Source: Nitrospira sp. SB0662_bin_26 (GTDB taxonomy: Bacteria > Nitrospirota > Nitrospiria > Nitrospirales > UBA8639). From it: DNA of 41,379 nt. Within the stretch, counting starts at the first letter, position 1; each line of letters opens with the position of its first letter. Below, piece by piece: positions 7,682 through 17,369 of this stretch. Under the pieces are notes generated by a model. That model saw only the letters and a list, made by a program, of their open reading frames with translations, did not search any database and was not told the DNA's origin. Location: positions 1 to 41,379 of the forward strand of contig VXOF01000046.1 in the NCBI GenBank assembly GCA_009840285.1, written 5' to 3'. The position numbers and the translations under genes are program-made.

Positions 7682-8575
7682 CTACAGCGTTCCTACCCAG
7701 ATCCCGACCAGAAGAACGAGGCCGATGATCGTGTGTTGTTTGAACATGGCAAACGCCTCAGCGGGGGAGACCTCACCGCGCAGGCGAAGGACTTGCTGGC
7801 TCAAGAAGCCCGCGACGCCGGCCAGTCCTCCATAAAACGCCGGATTGAGATTTTCCAGCCAACCCGCCGTTGCCAGGAGTCCCAGCATGAGCGTCTCGAT
7901 GATGCCCACGGCGATCCATACGTGAGAACCGAAGAGAATCGCCGATGAGTTCACCCCGATACGAAGGTCGTCCTCAATGTCCTGGAGCGCATAAATGGTA
8001 TCGTAGGCCAAGGCCCAGCAAATCGTGGCGGAAAAGAGGAGCCACGTCGCAGGATCGAGCTGATTGCGAACGGCAGCCCAAGCCATCACGGCGCCCCATC
8101 CGAACGCCAGCCCGAGAAAGAGTTGAGGGACGCGAAAGAATCGTTTCGTAAAGGGATAGATCGCGGCCAATGCCAAGGCGACGGGGCCGAGCCGTATGGT
8201 CAGCGGATTCAGGAAAAACAGGAGGCTCACGGCTATGGCAAGGAGGACGCCGAGGAACAGGATGGCGTGCCAGGGGCGAAGGGCCCCGCTGGCGAGAGGC
8301 CGGGTTTGGGTGCGGGTGACTCGCCGGTCGAATGATCGATCAGCCAAATCGTTCATGATGACTCCCGCGCTTCGCATGATGAACGACCCCGCCACGAATA
8401 GGACAATCAGCAGACCGGCGGGCTGGCCTTTTGACGCCAGGACCAGCGCCCACAAGGTTGGAATCATAAGCAGGAGCGTGCCCGTTTGATTCGAGAGCCT
8501 GATTAGAGAACACAGGTGTGCAAACGAGAACCGGGGAATTGATGCCGAAGCAGATTTGCCACCAGGGGAGGACAT
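7682..8575 (-). CDS. ubiA: UbiA-family 4-hydroxybenzoate polyprenyltransferase
   Basis: This is a membrane prenyltransferase that joins a polyprenyl diphosphate to an aromatic acid in quinone synthesis. Both Mg-diphosphate motifs are visible: NDLADRSFD (about 75-83) and YDTIYALQDIEDD (about 191-203), followed by the family-typical NSSAILFG. About eight to nine hydrophobic helices surround them. I chose ATG at 8575 (297 residues); the frame extends to a TTG at 8611. If the organism makes menaquinone by the futalosine route, as expected for Nitrospira, this could be the MqnP-type enzyme rather than a ubiquinone enzyme. The 3' end abuts repeat copy A. Confidence 0.9.
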   Translation of the reverse strand: MSSPGGKSASASIPRFSFAHLCSLIRLSNQTGTLLLMIPTLWALVLASKGQPAGLLIVLFVAGSFIMRSAGVIMNDLADRSFDRRVTRTQTRPLASGALRPWHAILFLGVLLAIAVSLLFFLNPLTIRLGPVALALAAIYPFTKRFFRVPQLFLGLAFGWGAVMAWAAVRNQLDPATWLLFSATICWALAYDTIYALQDIEDDLRIGVNSSAILFGSHVWIAVGIIETLMLGLLATAGWLENLNPAFYGGLAGVAGFLSQQVLRLRGEVSPAEAFAMFKQHTIIGLVLLVGIWVGTL

Positions 8576-8655
8576 CGTTTCACGGTAGCGTAGCAGAAAA
8601 AATGGTGTCAATCATGCCCGACGCGGGTCTCGTTCGGGCAAGGATTGAACGAAAG

Positions 8656-8684
8656 TTGACACAACTCTTATCAGAAAATAAGAT
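8656..8684 (+). promoter_or_regulatory. Sigma-70-type promoter for tRNA-Thr
   Basis: TTGACA at 8656-8661, a 17-bp spacer, and TAAGAT at 8679-8684. Transcription would start near 8691, about 50 bp before the tRNA. The spacing and the consensus -35 make this one of the best promoters in the window. Confidence 0.7.
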
Positions 8685-8740
8685 GACCGTCGGGTCGGTA
8701 CAGCAGTCTCCCGCCGAATTCACGATCCGTTCTCTCCAAG

Positions 8741-8815
8741 GCCGGCGTAGCTCAGTGGTAGAGCAGCTGATTCGTAATCAGCAGGTCGGTGGTTCAATCC
8801 CACTCGCCGGCTCCA
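8741..8815 (+). tRNA. tRNA-Thr (anticodon CGT)
   Basis: A complete cloverleaf is visible. The acceptor stem GCCGGCG pairs with CGCCGGC, and the D arm holds AGCTCAGTGGTAGAGC. The anticodon stem GCTGA/TCAGC has loop TTCGTAA, giving anticodon CGT, which reads ACG. The T arm contains GGTTCAATCC, and the 3' CCA is encoded. Length is 75 nt. Longer reading frames crossing it are spurious. Confidence 0.97.
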
Positions 8816-8955
8816 TACCGCATCAACGTGGGATATCCCGCCCCGTTGCTTCACAGAAGAAGAACGCTTAAAATATCCGAAAGTATGGCGTAATCAGACA
8901 CGCCGTTTTAGCGGTGGTCAACCTTTGTGCATCGCTGGATGAAGAGGATGTTTCG

Positions 8956-9228
8956 ATGAAATTGAGAGCCGGCAATTTTGTCGTGTATGAGAAAGCAAAA
9001 ACCTCAACACACCCCAGCCCGCGAGCCGAGCGCGTTTTTCCCTCTCGCCACGGCGATACCTATTCTTACGTGATCAAGAAATTCTGGAAGGTCCTCAGGG
9101 TTTTTGAAGATGACACCATCGAAGTCGAAACCCGTCGCGGGAAACGGCACACCTTGTCACCCGGCGACCCTCGTCTGCGCAAAGCCGGACTGTGGCAGCG
9201 GGTATTCTTCAAAGATCGGTTTTTTTGA
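8956..9228 (+). CDS. Small basic protein of unknown function
   Basis: This 90-residue protein is rich in Arg and Lys, with alternating beta-like segments (GNFVVYEKAK, KVLRVFEDDTIEVETRRGKRH) that suggest a small SH3- or KOW-like barrel. That is only an impression. I chose ATG at 8956 because a GAAGAGGA ribosome site precedes it; an upstream GTG at 8914 would add 14 residues. It lies alone between the tRNA and an oppositely oriented gene. No function can be assigned. Confidence 0.7.
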   Translation: MKLRAGNFVVYEKAKTSTHPSPRAERVFPSRHGDTYSYVIKKFWKVLRVFEDDTIEVETRRGKRHTLSPGDPRLRKAGLWQRVFFKDRFF

Positions 9229-9244
9229 AGACCGAGCCCTTGTG

Positions 9245-9272
9245 GCGAGAGATTCTTCCTTCCTACTCTCGC
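9245..9272. terminator. Possible hairpin terminator
   Basis: GCGAGAG (9245-9251) pairs perfectly with CTCTCGC (9266-9272) across a 14-nt loop, 16 bp after the small basic protein. There is no T-tract, so intrinsic termination is uncertain. Confidence 0.3.
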
Positions 9273-9329
9273 AAAGAAGAAACCACGGCTAATCGAGTGT
9301 CCGGGAAATTGAGGGTCGTCCTGCGGTGA

Positions 9330-9584
9330 TTACGTGTCCGCATGTTTCTTGCCGGACCCCAGCGCGGAAAAAACGACGCCTCCGACCAGGACTCCGACGA
9401 CAAACACCATACCGAAAACCAAACCGGCCTGCACTTCCGACCAATTGCGCAGCAGGTTGGTCATCATGGGAGACGGAGGGAGATTGACGTGCCCTTCCCA
9501 GCCCAAGGCTTCATCAAGGGTGGGATGTTCCGCCGATGGTTGACGATCGGCCTGATTCATCGATCCTGAAGTGAAAGAGGTCAT
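9330..9584 (-). CDS. Small single-helix membrane protein
   Basis: This 84-residue protein has a polar N-terminal half and one hydrophobic helix (about 52-76, rich in Val and Gly), followed by a short basic tail. The start at 9584 is supported by a GGAG ribosome site eight bases upstream. No family is recognised. It faces the small basic protein gene at its 3' end and is preceded by the LapA-like gene on the same strand. Confidence 0.65.
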   Translation of the reverse strand: MTSFTSGSMNQADRQPSAEHPTLDEALGWEGHVNLPPSPMMTNLLRNWSEVQAGLVFGMVFVVGVLVGGVVFSALGSGKKHADT

Positions 9585-9695
9585 GATATTTGCTCCATGA
9601 TGGCTGTGGGCATCGTTGAATGGCTGGCTGATATGGTGTCAGTCTCCCGGGTCCGTGTCAAGGTCTCCAGGCGACGTCCGGGGCCGGATTGACGT

Positions 9696-9995
9696 TCAGT
9701 CGAGATATGGAGTCTGGTGTTGCTGTGGTCGGGAAACGTCTGACGGTGGCGTTCCTTCCAATTCCGTCACCCGTTTAGTGAGTTCCGCGATTTCCTTTGA
9801 TTTCCGTATGCGCGCCGGCATGGAAGCCATGATATGAATCACGATGCCCAGGCAAAGGGTGGTCAGCAACACTAGGACGAGCGACCCTTCAAACGTCCAC
9901 TCGAAAAATTGGATGGAAACCGTCTGGTCGTTCTGGAGGGAAAAGGCGACGGTCAAAAAAACGACAACGAGGGTTGCGATGAGTGGAAAGGGCAT
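9696..9995 (-). CDS. LapA-domain membrane protein
   Basis: This 99-residue protein has two hydrophobic helices (about 3-20 and 38-57) separated by a short loop containing the LapA-like pattern QNDQTVSIQFFEW. A basic, helical cytoplasmic tail (ARIRKSKEIAELTKRVTELE) could form a coiled coil. This is the usual LapA (DUF1049/LapA_dom) architecture, which in E. coli is linked to lipopolysaccharide assembly with LapB; no LapB is adjacent here. I chose ATG at 9995 because the frame upstream has no family similarity. An AGGGG-type ribosome site lies about ten bases ahead. Confidence 0.8.
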   Translation of the reverse strand: MPFPLIATLVVVFLTVAFSLQNDQTVSIQFFEWTFEGSLVLVLLTTLCLGIVIHIMASMPARIRKSKEIAELTKRVTELEGTPPSDVSRPQQHQTPYLD

Positions 9996-10221
9996 GGGTC
10001 GGCACCCCTGGCAGTATCGAAGGGTTACTTGAGTATATACCGAATATGCCGTTGACGTACACCCCGCGCCGAAAGCCCGCGGATTCCGGGATGAAAGGCA
10101 CCGTTCTCCACGGACCGTCGGCGGGCAAGTTTCGTTGATGCTGACGAGGCGCATTTGGTAAGCTCGCTTTCCACCTTTTTTCCTTTCATTCACCGTTGCA
10201 GTGACTATCGAGGGACGAACA

Positions 10222-11772
10222 ATGGGCAAGTTGAACCATGCGTTGATCAGTGTGTCTGATAAGACGGGTGTCGTGGAGTTTGCCAGAGGTCTGGTCGAAC
10301 TGGGGGCCACCATTCTTTCAACGGGCGGCACAGCCAACGCCATACGCACGGCCGGCGTTTCGGTGACGGAAGTCGCTTCACATACCGGATCTCCGGAGAT
10401 TCTGGGCGGCAGGGTCAAAACCCTGCATCCCAAGATTCACGGGGGCTTGTTGGGCCGGCGAGGGCTGGCCGAAGACGTCCGGCAAATGCAGGAGCAGGGG
10501 ATTGAGCCCATCGACGTGGTGGTCGTCAACCTCTATCCCTTCGAGTCGACCATTGCCAAACCGGATTGTACCTTCGAGGATGCCATCGAGAATATCGATA
10601 TCGGCGGCCCGTCCATGCTCCGGTCCGCCGCCAAGAATCACGAGGATGTCGTGGTCGTGGTGGACCCGGGCGACTACGGTCGTGTACTTGAAGCCTTGCA
10701 GTCCGGAACGGTCCCCGTATCGTTGCGTCGTGAATTGGCCCGGAAAGTGTTTCAGCATACCTCGCGGTACGACGGTCTGATCGCAAATTATTTAAGCCGG
10801 CAGGGCGAGACGGCCGATAAATTTCCCGCGTCCCTGTCTCTGACATATGAACGGGCCGAAATCCTGCGATACGGTGAAAATCCGCATCAGGAAGGAGCTT
10901 TTTATCGGGAGATCGGCAGTACGGAACCCTCGATTTCCCTTGGCCGGCAGCTGCATGGTAAGGCCATGTCCTACAACAATTACCTGGACGCCAACTCGGC
11001 GTTGGAGTTGGCTAAAGAATTCAGCGACACAGCCGTCGTCATCATCAAACACAATAACCCCTGTGGTGTGGCACTTGGAGCGACGCCGGTCGAGGCCTAC
11101 CGGAAAGCCAGGGAAACCGATCCGGTCTCCGCGTTCGGAGGGGTGATTGCCTGCAACCGCCCCGTGGATGCGGACATGGCCAAAGAAGTGACGTCCACGT
11201 TCGTCGAAGTCCTGATCGCGCCTGCGTTTACCGACGAGGCCCTGGCTGAATTGCAACGGAAAAAGGACTTGCGGTTGTTGACCGTCGGCTCTCTCGAAAG
11301 CCAAACCCGCGACGGGTATGACTTGAAGAAACTTGTCGGGGGATTGATCCTGCAGGATCGGGACCTGGGTGCCCTGGCGGAAGTGAAAGCGCTGGCGGTG
11401 CCGACCCAACGGAAACCCACGGATGAGGAATACGCGGCCTGTGCCTTTGCGTGGAAGGTGTGCAAGCACGTGAAGTCCAACGCCATCGTGTTTGCCAATG
11501 CCACGCAGACCGTAGGAGTCGGGGCCGGCCAGATGAGCCGGGTGGATTCCGTCAAACTGGCCGAGATGAAAGCCAATCTGCCGGTCAAGGGCTGCGTCAT
11601 GGCCTCAGACGCTTTTTTCCCGTTCCGTGACGGGCTCGACGCGGCCGTTCAAGCGGGCGTGACCGCGGTGATCCAACCGGGAGGCAGCATCAGGGACGAA
11701 GAGGTGGTCAAGGCCGCGGATGAACAGGATGTGGCGATGATCTTGACGGGCATGCGCCACTTCCGACATTAA
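10222..11772 (+). CDS. purH: Bifunctional AICAR transformylase / IMP cyclohydrolase
   Basis: PurH carries out the last two steps of purine synthesis, converting AICAR to IMP in the cytoplasm. The N-terminal IMP cyclohydrolase/MGS-like domain (about 1-195) contains STGGTA and [10 protein letters not shown]. The C-terminal transformylase domain contains the hallmark KHNNPCGVA near residue 280. At about 516 residues it is a normal family length. I chose ATG at 10222, which has a GAGGG ribosome site; a GTG at 10201 would add seven residues. It is followed by purD in the same direction, 169 bp away. Confidence 0.98.
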   Translation: MGKLNHALISVSDKTGVVEFARGLVELGATILSTGGTANAIRTAGVSVTEVASHTGSPEILGGRVKTLHPKIHGGLLGRRGLAEDVRQMQEQGIEPIDVVVVNLYPFESTIAKPDCTFEDAIENIDIGGPSMLRSAAKNHEDVVVVVDPGDYGRVLEALQSGTVPVSLRRELARKVFQHTSRYDGLIANYLSRQGETADKFPASLSLTYERAEILRYGENPHQEGAFYREIGSTEPSISLGRQLHGKAMSYNNYLDANSALELAKEFSDTAVVIIKHNNPCGVALGATPVEAYRKARETDPVSAFGGVIACNRPVDADMAKEVTSTFVEVLIAPAFTDEALAELQRKKDLRLLTVGSLESQTRDGYDLKKLVGGLILQDRDLGALAEVKALAVPTQRKPTDEEYAACAFAWKVCKHVKSNAIVFANATQTVGVGAGQMSRVDSVKLAEMKANLPVKGCVMASDAFFPFRDGLDAAVQAGVTAVIQPGGSIRDEEVVKAADEQDVAMILTGMRHFRH

Positions 11773-11941
11773 GCCGTGATTTATTGCACCATTGGGCGCA
11801 TGGCGGCGTTGTGTCCTCGCTCAACCCTCGACTATCTGATTTGATATGTCTCGGGTCTCGCTACGGGACGCCTTGCCCTGCATCCCGCTATCACAATAAA
11901 TCAGAGGTTCCTTGAGCCGTGTTTCGCAGACGTTGGCTTGA

Positions 11942-13210
11942 ATGAAGATTTTGGTTATCGGCAGTGGCGGGCGCGAGCATGCATTGGCCTGGAAACTCGC
12001 ATCCAGCCTCCGGGTGAGCAAGCTCTATTGCGCGCCGGGGAACGCGGGAATCAGCCAACTGGCCACGTGCGTGCCGATTCCAGCCACGGATCTGGCTAGT
12101 CTGAAAGCGTTCGCCGAGGAGAAGGCCATCGATCTCACCGTGGTCGGCCCCGAAGCGCCCTTGGCGTTGGGGATTGCGGACCTGTTTCGAGAAAGCAAAC
12201 TCAAGGTCTTCGGCCCGACCAGGAACGCCGCCAAGATCGAATCCAGTAAAGCATTTGCCAAGAACCTGATGATGCGCCAGGGGATTCCGACCGCGGAGGC
12301 GAGTACCTTCGAGAACGTCCGTCCCGCGCTGGACTACCTGGAGCAATGCGCGTTCCCCATCGTAGTCAAAGCGGACGGGTTGGCCCAGGGAAAAGGCGTG
12401 GTCGTGGCCCGGACAGCGCAGGACGCCAAGGACGCGGTGGTCAACATACTCGAGCATCGAGCCTTCGGCGACGCCGGTAACCGGGTCGTCATTGAGGAAT
12501 GTCTCGAAGGAGAGGAACTGACCCTGATGGCCTTTGCCGATGGGAAAACTGTCGTCCCCATGCTGGCCGCTCAGGATCACAAGCGCCTCGGGGAGGGCGA
12601 TACCGGCCCCAATACCGGAGGCATGGGGGCCTATGCGCCGGCTCCGCTGGCCACGCCGGCCTTGCGCTATGCGATCATGCGAGACGTGTTGCATCCTGCG
12701 ATCGAAGGGCTGTCGCGCGTGGGCAGTCCGTTTTTTGGGGTCTTGTACGCGGGAATCATGGTCAAGGACGGGACGCCTTACGTACTGGAATTCAATGCAC
12801 GGTTCGGTGATCCCGAGACGCAAGTCGTGTTGCCGTTGTTGAAAACGGACCTCGCCGATGTTCTCGAAGCCGTCGTGGAACATCGGTTGGATCAGATCCA
12901 TCTCGACTGGTCAGAGGAGTCGGCGGTGTGTGTCGTCATGGCGTCAGGCGGGTATCCCGGGAAGTATGTGAGCGGCCTGCCGATCACCGGGCTTCCGGAT
13001 GCTGCCGCCGATGACCGGGTCTCGGTCTTCCACGCCGGGACAGCCTTAAACGGTCAAGACGTCGTAACGGCCGGGGGGCGAGTGTTGGGAGTGACGGCTT
13101 GGGGATCCTCCCTCAGAGCGGCGCATGACCGGGCCTATGATGCGGGGAGGCGCATCGCGTTTGAAGGGCAATATTTCCGCACCGATATTGCCGCGCGAGT
13201 CTTGACGTAA
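11942..13210 (+). CDS. purD: Phosphoribosylamine-glycine ligase
   Basis: PurD makes GAR from phosphoribosylamine, glycine and ATP. The 422-residue protein has the expected order: an N-terminal preATP-grasp domain beginning KILVIGSGGREHALAW, the ATP-grasp core with VVKADGLAQGKGVVVA (about 138-153) and the metal-binding segment LEFNARFGDPETQ (about 280-292), then the C-terminal domain. No strong ribosome site precedes the ATG. With purH it forms a small purine cluster. Confidence 0.98.
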   Translation: MKILVIGSGGREHALAWKLASSLRVSKLYCAPGNAGISQLATCVPIPATDLASLKAFAEEKAIDLTVVGPEAPLALGIADLFRESKLKVFGPTRNAAKIESSKAFAKNLMMRQGIPTAEASTFENVRPALDYLEQCAFPIVVKADGLAQGKGVVVARTAQDAKDAVVNILEHRAFGDAGNRVVIEECLEGEELTLMAFADGKTVVPMLAAQDHKRLGEGDTGPNTGGMGAYAPAPLATPALRYAIMRDVLHPAIEGLSRVGSPFFGVLYAGIMVKDGTPYVLEFNARFGDPETQVVLPLLKTDLADVLEAVVEHRLDQIHLDWSEESAVCVVMASGGYPGKYVSGLPITGLPDAAADDRVSVFHAGTALNGQDVVTAGGRVLGVTAWGSSLRAAHDRAYDAGRRIAFEGQYFRTDIAARVLT

Positions 13211-13236
13211 ACCAGCTCCGCTCGGGTAAGACGTTC

Positions 13237-13902
13237 GTGGCCAAAATCCTTCCGGTTCCAGCAGACCCCTCTCCCTCCTTTTTTGTTCCGATTGCGGATC
13301 TCGTTCATCGAGGCGGCCTGCTGGCCGTCGGGACGGAAAGTTCGTACGCCCTGGCCGCATCGGTGTCCAATCCCACGGCTCTGGACCGCGTGATCGAGGC
13401 GAAAGAACGGCCTTCCGGGAAACCCCTTCTCGTGCTGATCGGGGAACGGAGCCAACTTGATGCCCTGGCCGGGTCCGTTCCATCCTGGTTCCACGCGATG
13501 ATCGACGAATTCTGGCCAGGTCCGTTGACCGTCATCGTTCCGGCCAAACACGGGCTTTCTCCCGTGCTGACGGCCGGGACCGGGACCATCGGGATTCGGG
13601 AACCCGCGCCGGCGTTCCTCAGGGCCTTATTACGTCACACGGGTCCGTTGACCGGGACGAGCGCCAATCGATCCGGGCAACCTTCGTGCCTGACCGCCGA
13701 CGAGGTGGAAGCTTCACTGGGTCACGACGTCGATCTGATCTTGGATGCCGGTCCTGCCCCGGGGAACCGGCCTTCCACCCTGTTGAGCGTGGTGGATGAG
13801 CCGGTCATCCTCCGGGCAGGCCCCGTGTCCGCGGAAGAGATTCAAGGCGTGTTGTCGCAAATCGGGCTTCTTGTTCCCGTCAAGGAGACTGCCGTAGAAT
13901 AA
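13237..13902 (+). CDS. Sua5/YciO/YrdC-family threonylcarbamoyl-AMP synthase
   Basis: This 221-residue single-domain protein is of the Sua5/YrdC type, which makes threonylcarbamoyl-AMP for the t6A modification of tRNA position 37. Family hallmarks are [14 protein letters not shown] near 31-44, KERPSGKPL (about 56-64), [12 protein letters not shown] (about 91-102), [11 protein letters not shown] (about 115-125) and TSANRSGQP (about 140-148). The start is a GTG at 13237, 26 bp after purD. Membership of the TsaC rather than the YciO branch is likely but not proven. Confidence 0.9.
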   Translation: MAKILPVPADPSPSFFVPIADLVHRGGLLAVGTESSYALAASVSNPTALDRVIEAKERPSGKPLLVLIGERSQLDALAGSVPSWFHAMIDEFWPGPLTVIVPAKHGLSPVLTAGTGTIGIREPAPAFLRALLRHTGPLTGTSANRSGQPSCLTADEVEASLGHDVDLILDAGPAPGNRPSTLLSVVDEPVILRAGPVSAEEIQGVLSQIGLLVPVKETAVE

Positions 13903-13933
13903 AGAAAGGAACGAGTGTAGAGAAAGGCTTACG

Positions 13934-14965
13934 ATGATCGACCTGCGTAGTGATACCGTTACCAAGCCGACACCGGGCATGCGAGAAGCCATGGCGCAGG
14001 CCGAGGTCGGCGACGACGTGTATGGTGAAGACCCGACGGTGAATGCCCTGGAGGCCGAGGCTGCCCGCGTGTTGGGCAAGGACGCGGCCCTGTTCGTGCC
14101 CACCGGGGTGATGGCGAATCAACTGTGCCTTCGTCTCCATACCCGTCCGGGCGACGAAGTACTCGTGGAAGGCACGGCCCATATCATTCGGTATGAAGGG
14201 GGGTCGGCCTCGGCCTTGTCTCAGGTCCAATTATGCTGCATCGACGGCGACCGGGGCCTTTTGACCGCCGATAGCGTGCTTGCGGCCATCCGGCCTAAAG
14301 ACGTCCATAATCCCCCGACGACGCTGCTGTGCCTGGAACAAACGCACAATTTCGGAGGGGGGTCGATCTACCCCTTGTCCACGATCCGGGAAATCACGAA
14401 GTTGGCCGGAGACCAGGGGCTTGCGTTGCATTTGGACGGCGCCCGGTTGTTCAATGCGGTCGTGGCCACCGGGGTATCCGCCGACGAATTTGCGCAGCCG
14501 TTCGATACCGTGTCGTTTTGCCTGTCCAAGGGGTTGGGGGCTCCGGTCGGTTCATTGATCACCTCGACCAGGGACCGGATTGCCAAGCTTCGGCGTTTGC
14601 GAAAAATGTTCGGTGGTGGCATGCGGCAAGCAGGCATTCTCGCGGCTGCGGGCCTCTATGCTCTGGAGCACCACGTGACCCGGCTTCAGGAGGACCATGA
14701 GAATGCCAAAAGTTTCGCCCTGCAACTGCAACAGATCCCAACGGTGTACGTGGACCCCGACCATGTCGAAACGAATATCGTCGTGTTCGAGGTCGTGCGA
14801 AGCGACCGTTCGACGCAGGAACTCCTGCAAGCGTTCAAGGAAACCGGGGTTTTGTTGAATGCCATCGGCGATCACCTGTTTCGTGCGGTCACCCATTTGG
14901 ACGTGTCGAATGCGGACGTGGAACAGGCGACGCATAAAATCGGCAAAGTGCTGGCGGCCGCCTAG
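13934..14965 (+). CDS. ltaE: Low-specificity threonine aldolase
   Basis: This 343-residue PLP enzyme cleaves threonine or allo-threonine to glycine and acetaldehyde. It begins [13 protein letters not shown], the typical N-terminus of the family. It carries the [10 protein letters not shown] motif (Asp/Arg binding PLP, about 166-175) and the Schiff-base lysine in [13 protein letters not shown] (about 195-207). It follows the YrdC-like gene by 31 bp, so both threonine-related genes may be co-transcribed. A short repeat-like double palindrome follows its stop. Confidence 0.95.
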   Translation: MIDLRSDTVTKPTPGMREAMAQAEVGDDVYGEDPTVNALEAEAARVLGKDAALFVPTGVMANQLCLRLHTRPGDEVLVEGTAHIIRYEGGSASALSQVQLCCIDGDRGLLTADSVLAAIRPKDVHNPPTTLLCLEQTHNFGGGSIYPLSTIREITKLAGDQGLALHLDGARLFNAVVATGVSADEFAQPFDTVSFCLSKGLGAPVGSLITSTRDRIAKLRRLRKMFGGGMRQAGILAAAGLYALEHHVTRLQEDHENAKSFALQLQQIPTVYVDPDHVETNIVVFEVVRSDRSTQELLQAFKETGVLLNAIGDHLFRAVTHLDVSNADVEQATHKIGKVLAAA

Positions 14966-14973
14966 GCTGTATT

Positions 14974-15045
14974 TGTAGCGGCGCCATCTTATGGCGCAGT
15001 CTTCTCTTGGCAGCCTTGCTTGGCCGCATAAGATGCGGCCCTACA
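14974..15045. repeat. Double palindrome bounded by TGTAG/CTACA
   Basis: Two palindromic arms (GGCGCCATCTTATGGCGC and GGCCGCATAAGATGCGGCC) sit as inverted copies of each other between TGTAG (14974) and CTACA (15045). The whole can fold as one cruciform. It lies just after ltaE and may also act in transcript ending. Confidence 0.6.
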
Positions 15046-15124
15046 ACTACGAAGAGGCCGCTTGGCCGTATGACGCAAGTCCCTGGTCGTGAACCGGGAT
15101 GCTGTCGCTACACGGTGTTTGGTT

Positions 15125-15331
15125 ATGGCAACACGTGATCGAGATTGGCCGGGGTATACGGTGTGGTTCTTTTGCCCCGGTTGCGAGCGGCTCTGGACGC
15201 ATCAAGGCCCTGATGTGGTCGCCTTGGACCGGAACATGGCCTTGGGCCCGGCTGTGGCCAGTGAAGGGATTCCCAGCCAAACGTGTGTGAACTGTGACGG
15301 GTCGAAAAAAGCCACGGCTGCAGAGATTTGA
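15125..15331 (+). CDS. Possible small zinc-ribbon protein
   Basis: This 68-residue reading frame has two Cys pairs, CPGC and CVNC, about 36 residues apart, compatible with one zinc site. It begins with an ATG that lacks a convincing ribosome site; a GTG at 15089 would lengthen it by 12 residues. It lies between convergent neighbours, with the repeat element on its left. It may be real, as the Cys pairs are not expected by chance, but I assign no function. Confidence 0.4.
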   Translation: MATRDRDWPGYTVWFFCPGCERLWTHQGPDVVALDRNMALGPAVASEGIPSQTCVNCDGSKKATAAEI

Positions 15332-15368
15332 GTCGCCTACCACGACGGCTGTAGGGGCGGTGTGCGCC

Positions 15369-15794
15369 CTATTCCAGGGGAACGGCTTTGCCCTGCACGT
15401 CGGTTTCCCCTTCCGTCACCGTGGTTTTTTCCAGGGTCCATTCCAATGGCGTAATCGTGAGGGTGTGGCCTTTCAAGGTATAGAACTCGCCCTGTGAAAT
15501 CACGAGCCGACCATTCTCCTCAAGAGTCATGTTGAGGATTTCTTTCCCGCTGTCCTGATGCCGCATCACCAGACTCGTGGGACTTCGGTCGAGTGCATAG
15601 GCCTGGCCTTCATTGATCGCCAACGTGCTGTCCGTGAGTTTGGCCGGCATTTTCCCGCCCGTCTCAAACAAGGCAAAATTCACTTTCGGGAATCCGCCTG
15701 AGGGACGCGGCTCGATATCGATTTGCGGCACGCCTTCGACTTCAATCGTGCCGTTGCTGTTACGGTACAGGTGAGGTCCGATTTGAATGTCCAT
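15369..15794 (-). CDS. Unknown protein co-transcribed with comM
   Basis: This 141-residue soluble protein has alternating beta-strand-like segments and no signal peptide or recognisable motif. It starts seven bases after the comM stop on the same strand and has an AGGA ribosome site six bases before the ATG, so the two genes are very probably in one transcript. The frame runs further upstream into comM, but the ATG at 15794 is the sensible start. Confidence 0.75.
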   Translation of the reverse strand: MDIQIGPHLYRNSNGTIEVEGVPQIDIEPRPSGGFPKVNFALFETGGKMPAKLTDSTLAINEGQAYALDRSPTSLVMRHQDSGKEILNMTLEENGRLVISQGEFYTLKGHTLTITPLEWTLEKTTVTEGETDVQGKAVPLE

Positions 15795-15801
15795 GCAAGT
15801 C

Positions 15802-17325
15802 CTACGTGGTTGTGCGGTCCAGGTTCCGATATTGTATGGCCTCGGCCAGATGCGACGGTTCGATAGCCTCTGAGTCTGCCAAATCCGCAATCGTTCGTGC
15901 AACACGCAATATCCGCCCATAGGCGCGGGCCGAGAGCCCCAAGCGGGTCACGGCCTGATCCAGGAGTTGCTTGCCGGTCTGGTCGAGCCGGCAATGCGTT
16001 TTCATGTGCCGGGGTTTGAGTTGGGCATTGGCAAACAGATGCTCCGTGGCATACCGGTTCGCCTGGATTTGACGGGCATCGGCCACGCGTTTCCGAATGG
16101 CGTCCGAGTGTTCGGCCGGTTGATCGTGCGCTAGGTCGGACACGGGTACCGCGGGCACCTCCACGTGTATGTCGAGCCGATCCCGGAGCGGGCCGGACAA
16201 GCGGCCCCGATACCGCCGGATTTGGTGTGCGCTACAGATGCATTCCCGCGTTCGGTCGCCGTGATATCCGCACGGGCAGGGGTTCATGGCCACGACCAGC
16301 ATGAATCGCGCCGGATATTGGAGCGACGCATTCACCCGCGTGACGGTCACGGTCCCCTCTTCGAGCGGCTGGCGTAAGCCATCCAGGACCGACCGCTTGA
16401 ACTCCAGCACTTCATCCAGAAAGAGCACGCCGTTGTGCGCCAAAGAGACCTCCCCCGGCCTGGGAATGGTGCCCCCTCCGATGAGGCCTGCGTCCGAGAC
16501 GTTGTGATGGGGGGCGCGAAAGGGTCTCGTGGTCATCAGCGATTGGTTGGTCACCAAGGTGCCGGCCACGCTGTGGACCCGGGTGGTGTCCAGAGCCTCC
16601 TGGATGCTGAGGTGAGGCAGGATCCCGGGGAGGCGTTGGGCCAACATGGTTTTTCCCGAACCCGGTGGTCCGATGAGCAGGACGTTGTGCCCGCCGGCTG
16701 CGGCGATTTCCAAGGCGCGTTTGGCGTGGAATTGGCCTCGGACTTCGGCGAAATCTTCTTCCAGTGCGCCGGTGGACCGGAAAAACGATTGCTGGTCGAC
16801 TATGAGAGGGGCGACGCGTTGTTTTCCGGTCAGGAACTCGACGACTTCGGGAAGTGTATGCATGCCGTATACCTCGACGTCGTCGATGACCGCGGCCTCA
16901 TGTGCGTTCTCGGCGGGGAGAATCAGCGGGTGCCGGTTCTGGCATATCATGCCGATGGATAATCCGCCCCTGATGGGTTTAAGGCGACCATCGAGAGACA
17001 GTTCACCCACCAGCACGTAGCGTTGAGCCATTGCCTGGTCGATGATGCCTTCGGCCACCAGCATGCCGACGGCCATACTCAGTTCGAGTCCTGCGCCTTC
17101 TTTTTTCAACCCGGCGGGCGCCAGGTTGACCGTAATCTTTTTCGGAGGGAGGGCGAAGCCGGTGTTTTTCAGGGCCGCGCGGATACGGTCCCGGCTTTCC
17201 CGGACGGTTGCGTCGGGCAGGCCGACGATGGAAAATTGAGGGAGGCCGCCGCCGATATCGACTTCGACCTCGATCAACTGGGCGTCGAGTCCGAGCAGTC
17301 CGGCACTGAAGACTTTGGCAAGCAC
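15802..17325 (-). CDS. comM: ComM/YifB-family AAA+ ATPase (Mg chelatase-like)
   Basis: The 507-residue protein matches ComM, a hexameric helicase that promotes branch migration during natural transformation in some bacteria. The order is an N-terminal S5-like domain (about 1-170), an AAA+ core with Walker A GPPGSGKTMLAQ (about 218-229) and Walker B VLFLDEVLEF (about 300-309), the cysteine-rich NPCPCGYHGDRTRECIC insert (about 350-366), and the C-terminal Mg-chelatase-like domain. The start is a GTG at 17325. A good promoter lies upstream at 17370-17399. No other competence genes are in view. Confidence 0.95.
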   Translation of the reverse strand: MLAKVFSAGLLGLDAQLIEVEVDIGGGLPQFSIVGLPDATVRESRDRIRAALKNTGFALPPKKITVNLAPAGLKKEGAGLELSMAVGMLVAEGIIDQAMAQRYVLVGELSLDGRLKPIRGGLSIGMICQNRHPLILPAENAHEAAVIDDVEVYGMHTLPEVVEFLTGKQRVAPLIVDQQSFFRSTGALEEDFAEVRGQFHAKRALEIAAAGGHNVLLIGPPGSGKTMLAQRLPGILPHLSIQEALDTTRVHSVAGTLVTNQSLMTTRPFRAPHHNVSDAGLIGGGTIPRPGEVSLAHNGVLFLDEVLEFKRSVLDGLRQPLEEGTVTVTRVNASLQYPARFMLVVAMNPCPCGYHGDRTRECICSAHQIRRYRGRLSGPLRDRLDIHVEVPAVPVSDLAHDQPAEHSDAIRKRVADARQIQANRYATEHLFANAQLKPRHMKTHCRLDQTGKQLLDQAVTRLGLSARAYGRILRVARTIADLADSEAIEPSHLAEAIQYRNLDRTTT

Positions 17326-17369
17326 GGCTGCCTCATGTGAAGGGTAAGCGAAAGGGGGAGCGTGCGACG

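Noticed and set aside
8518-8871. Plus-strand frame crossing the tRNA
   Set aside because: It contains the complete tRNA-Thr and overlaps the ubiA 5' end; it is not a gene.
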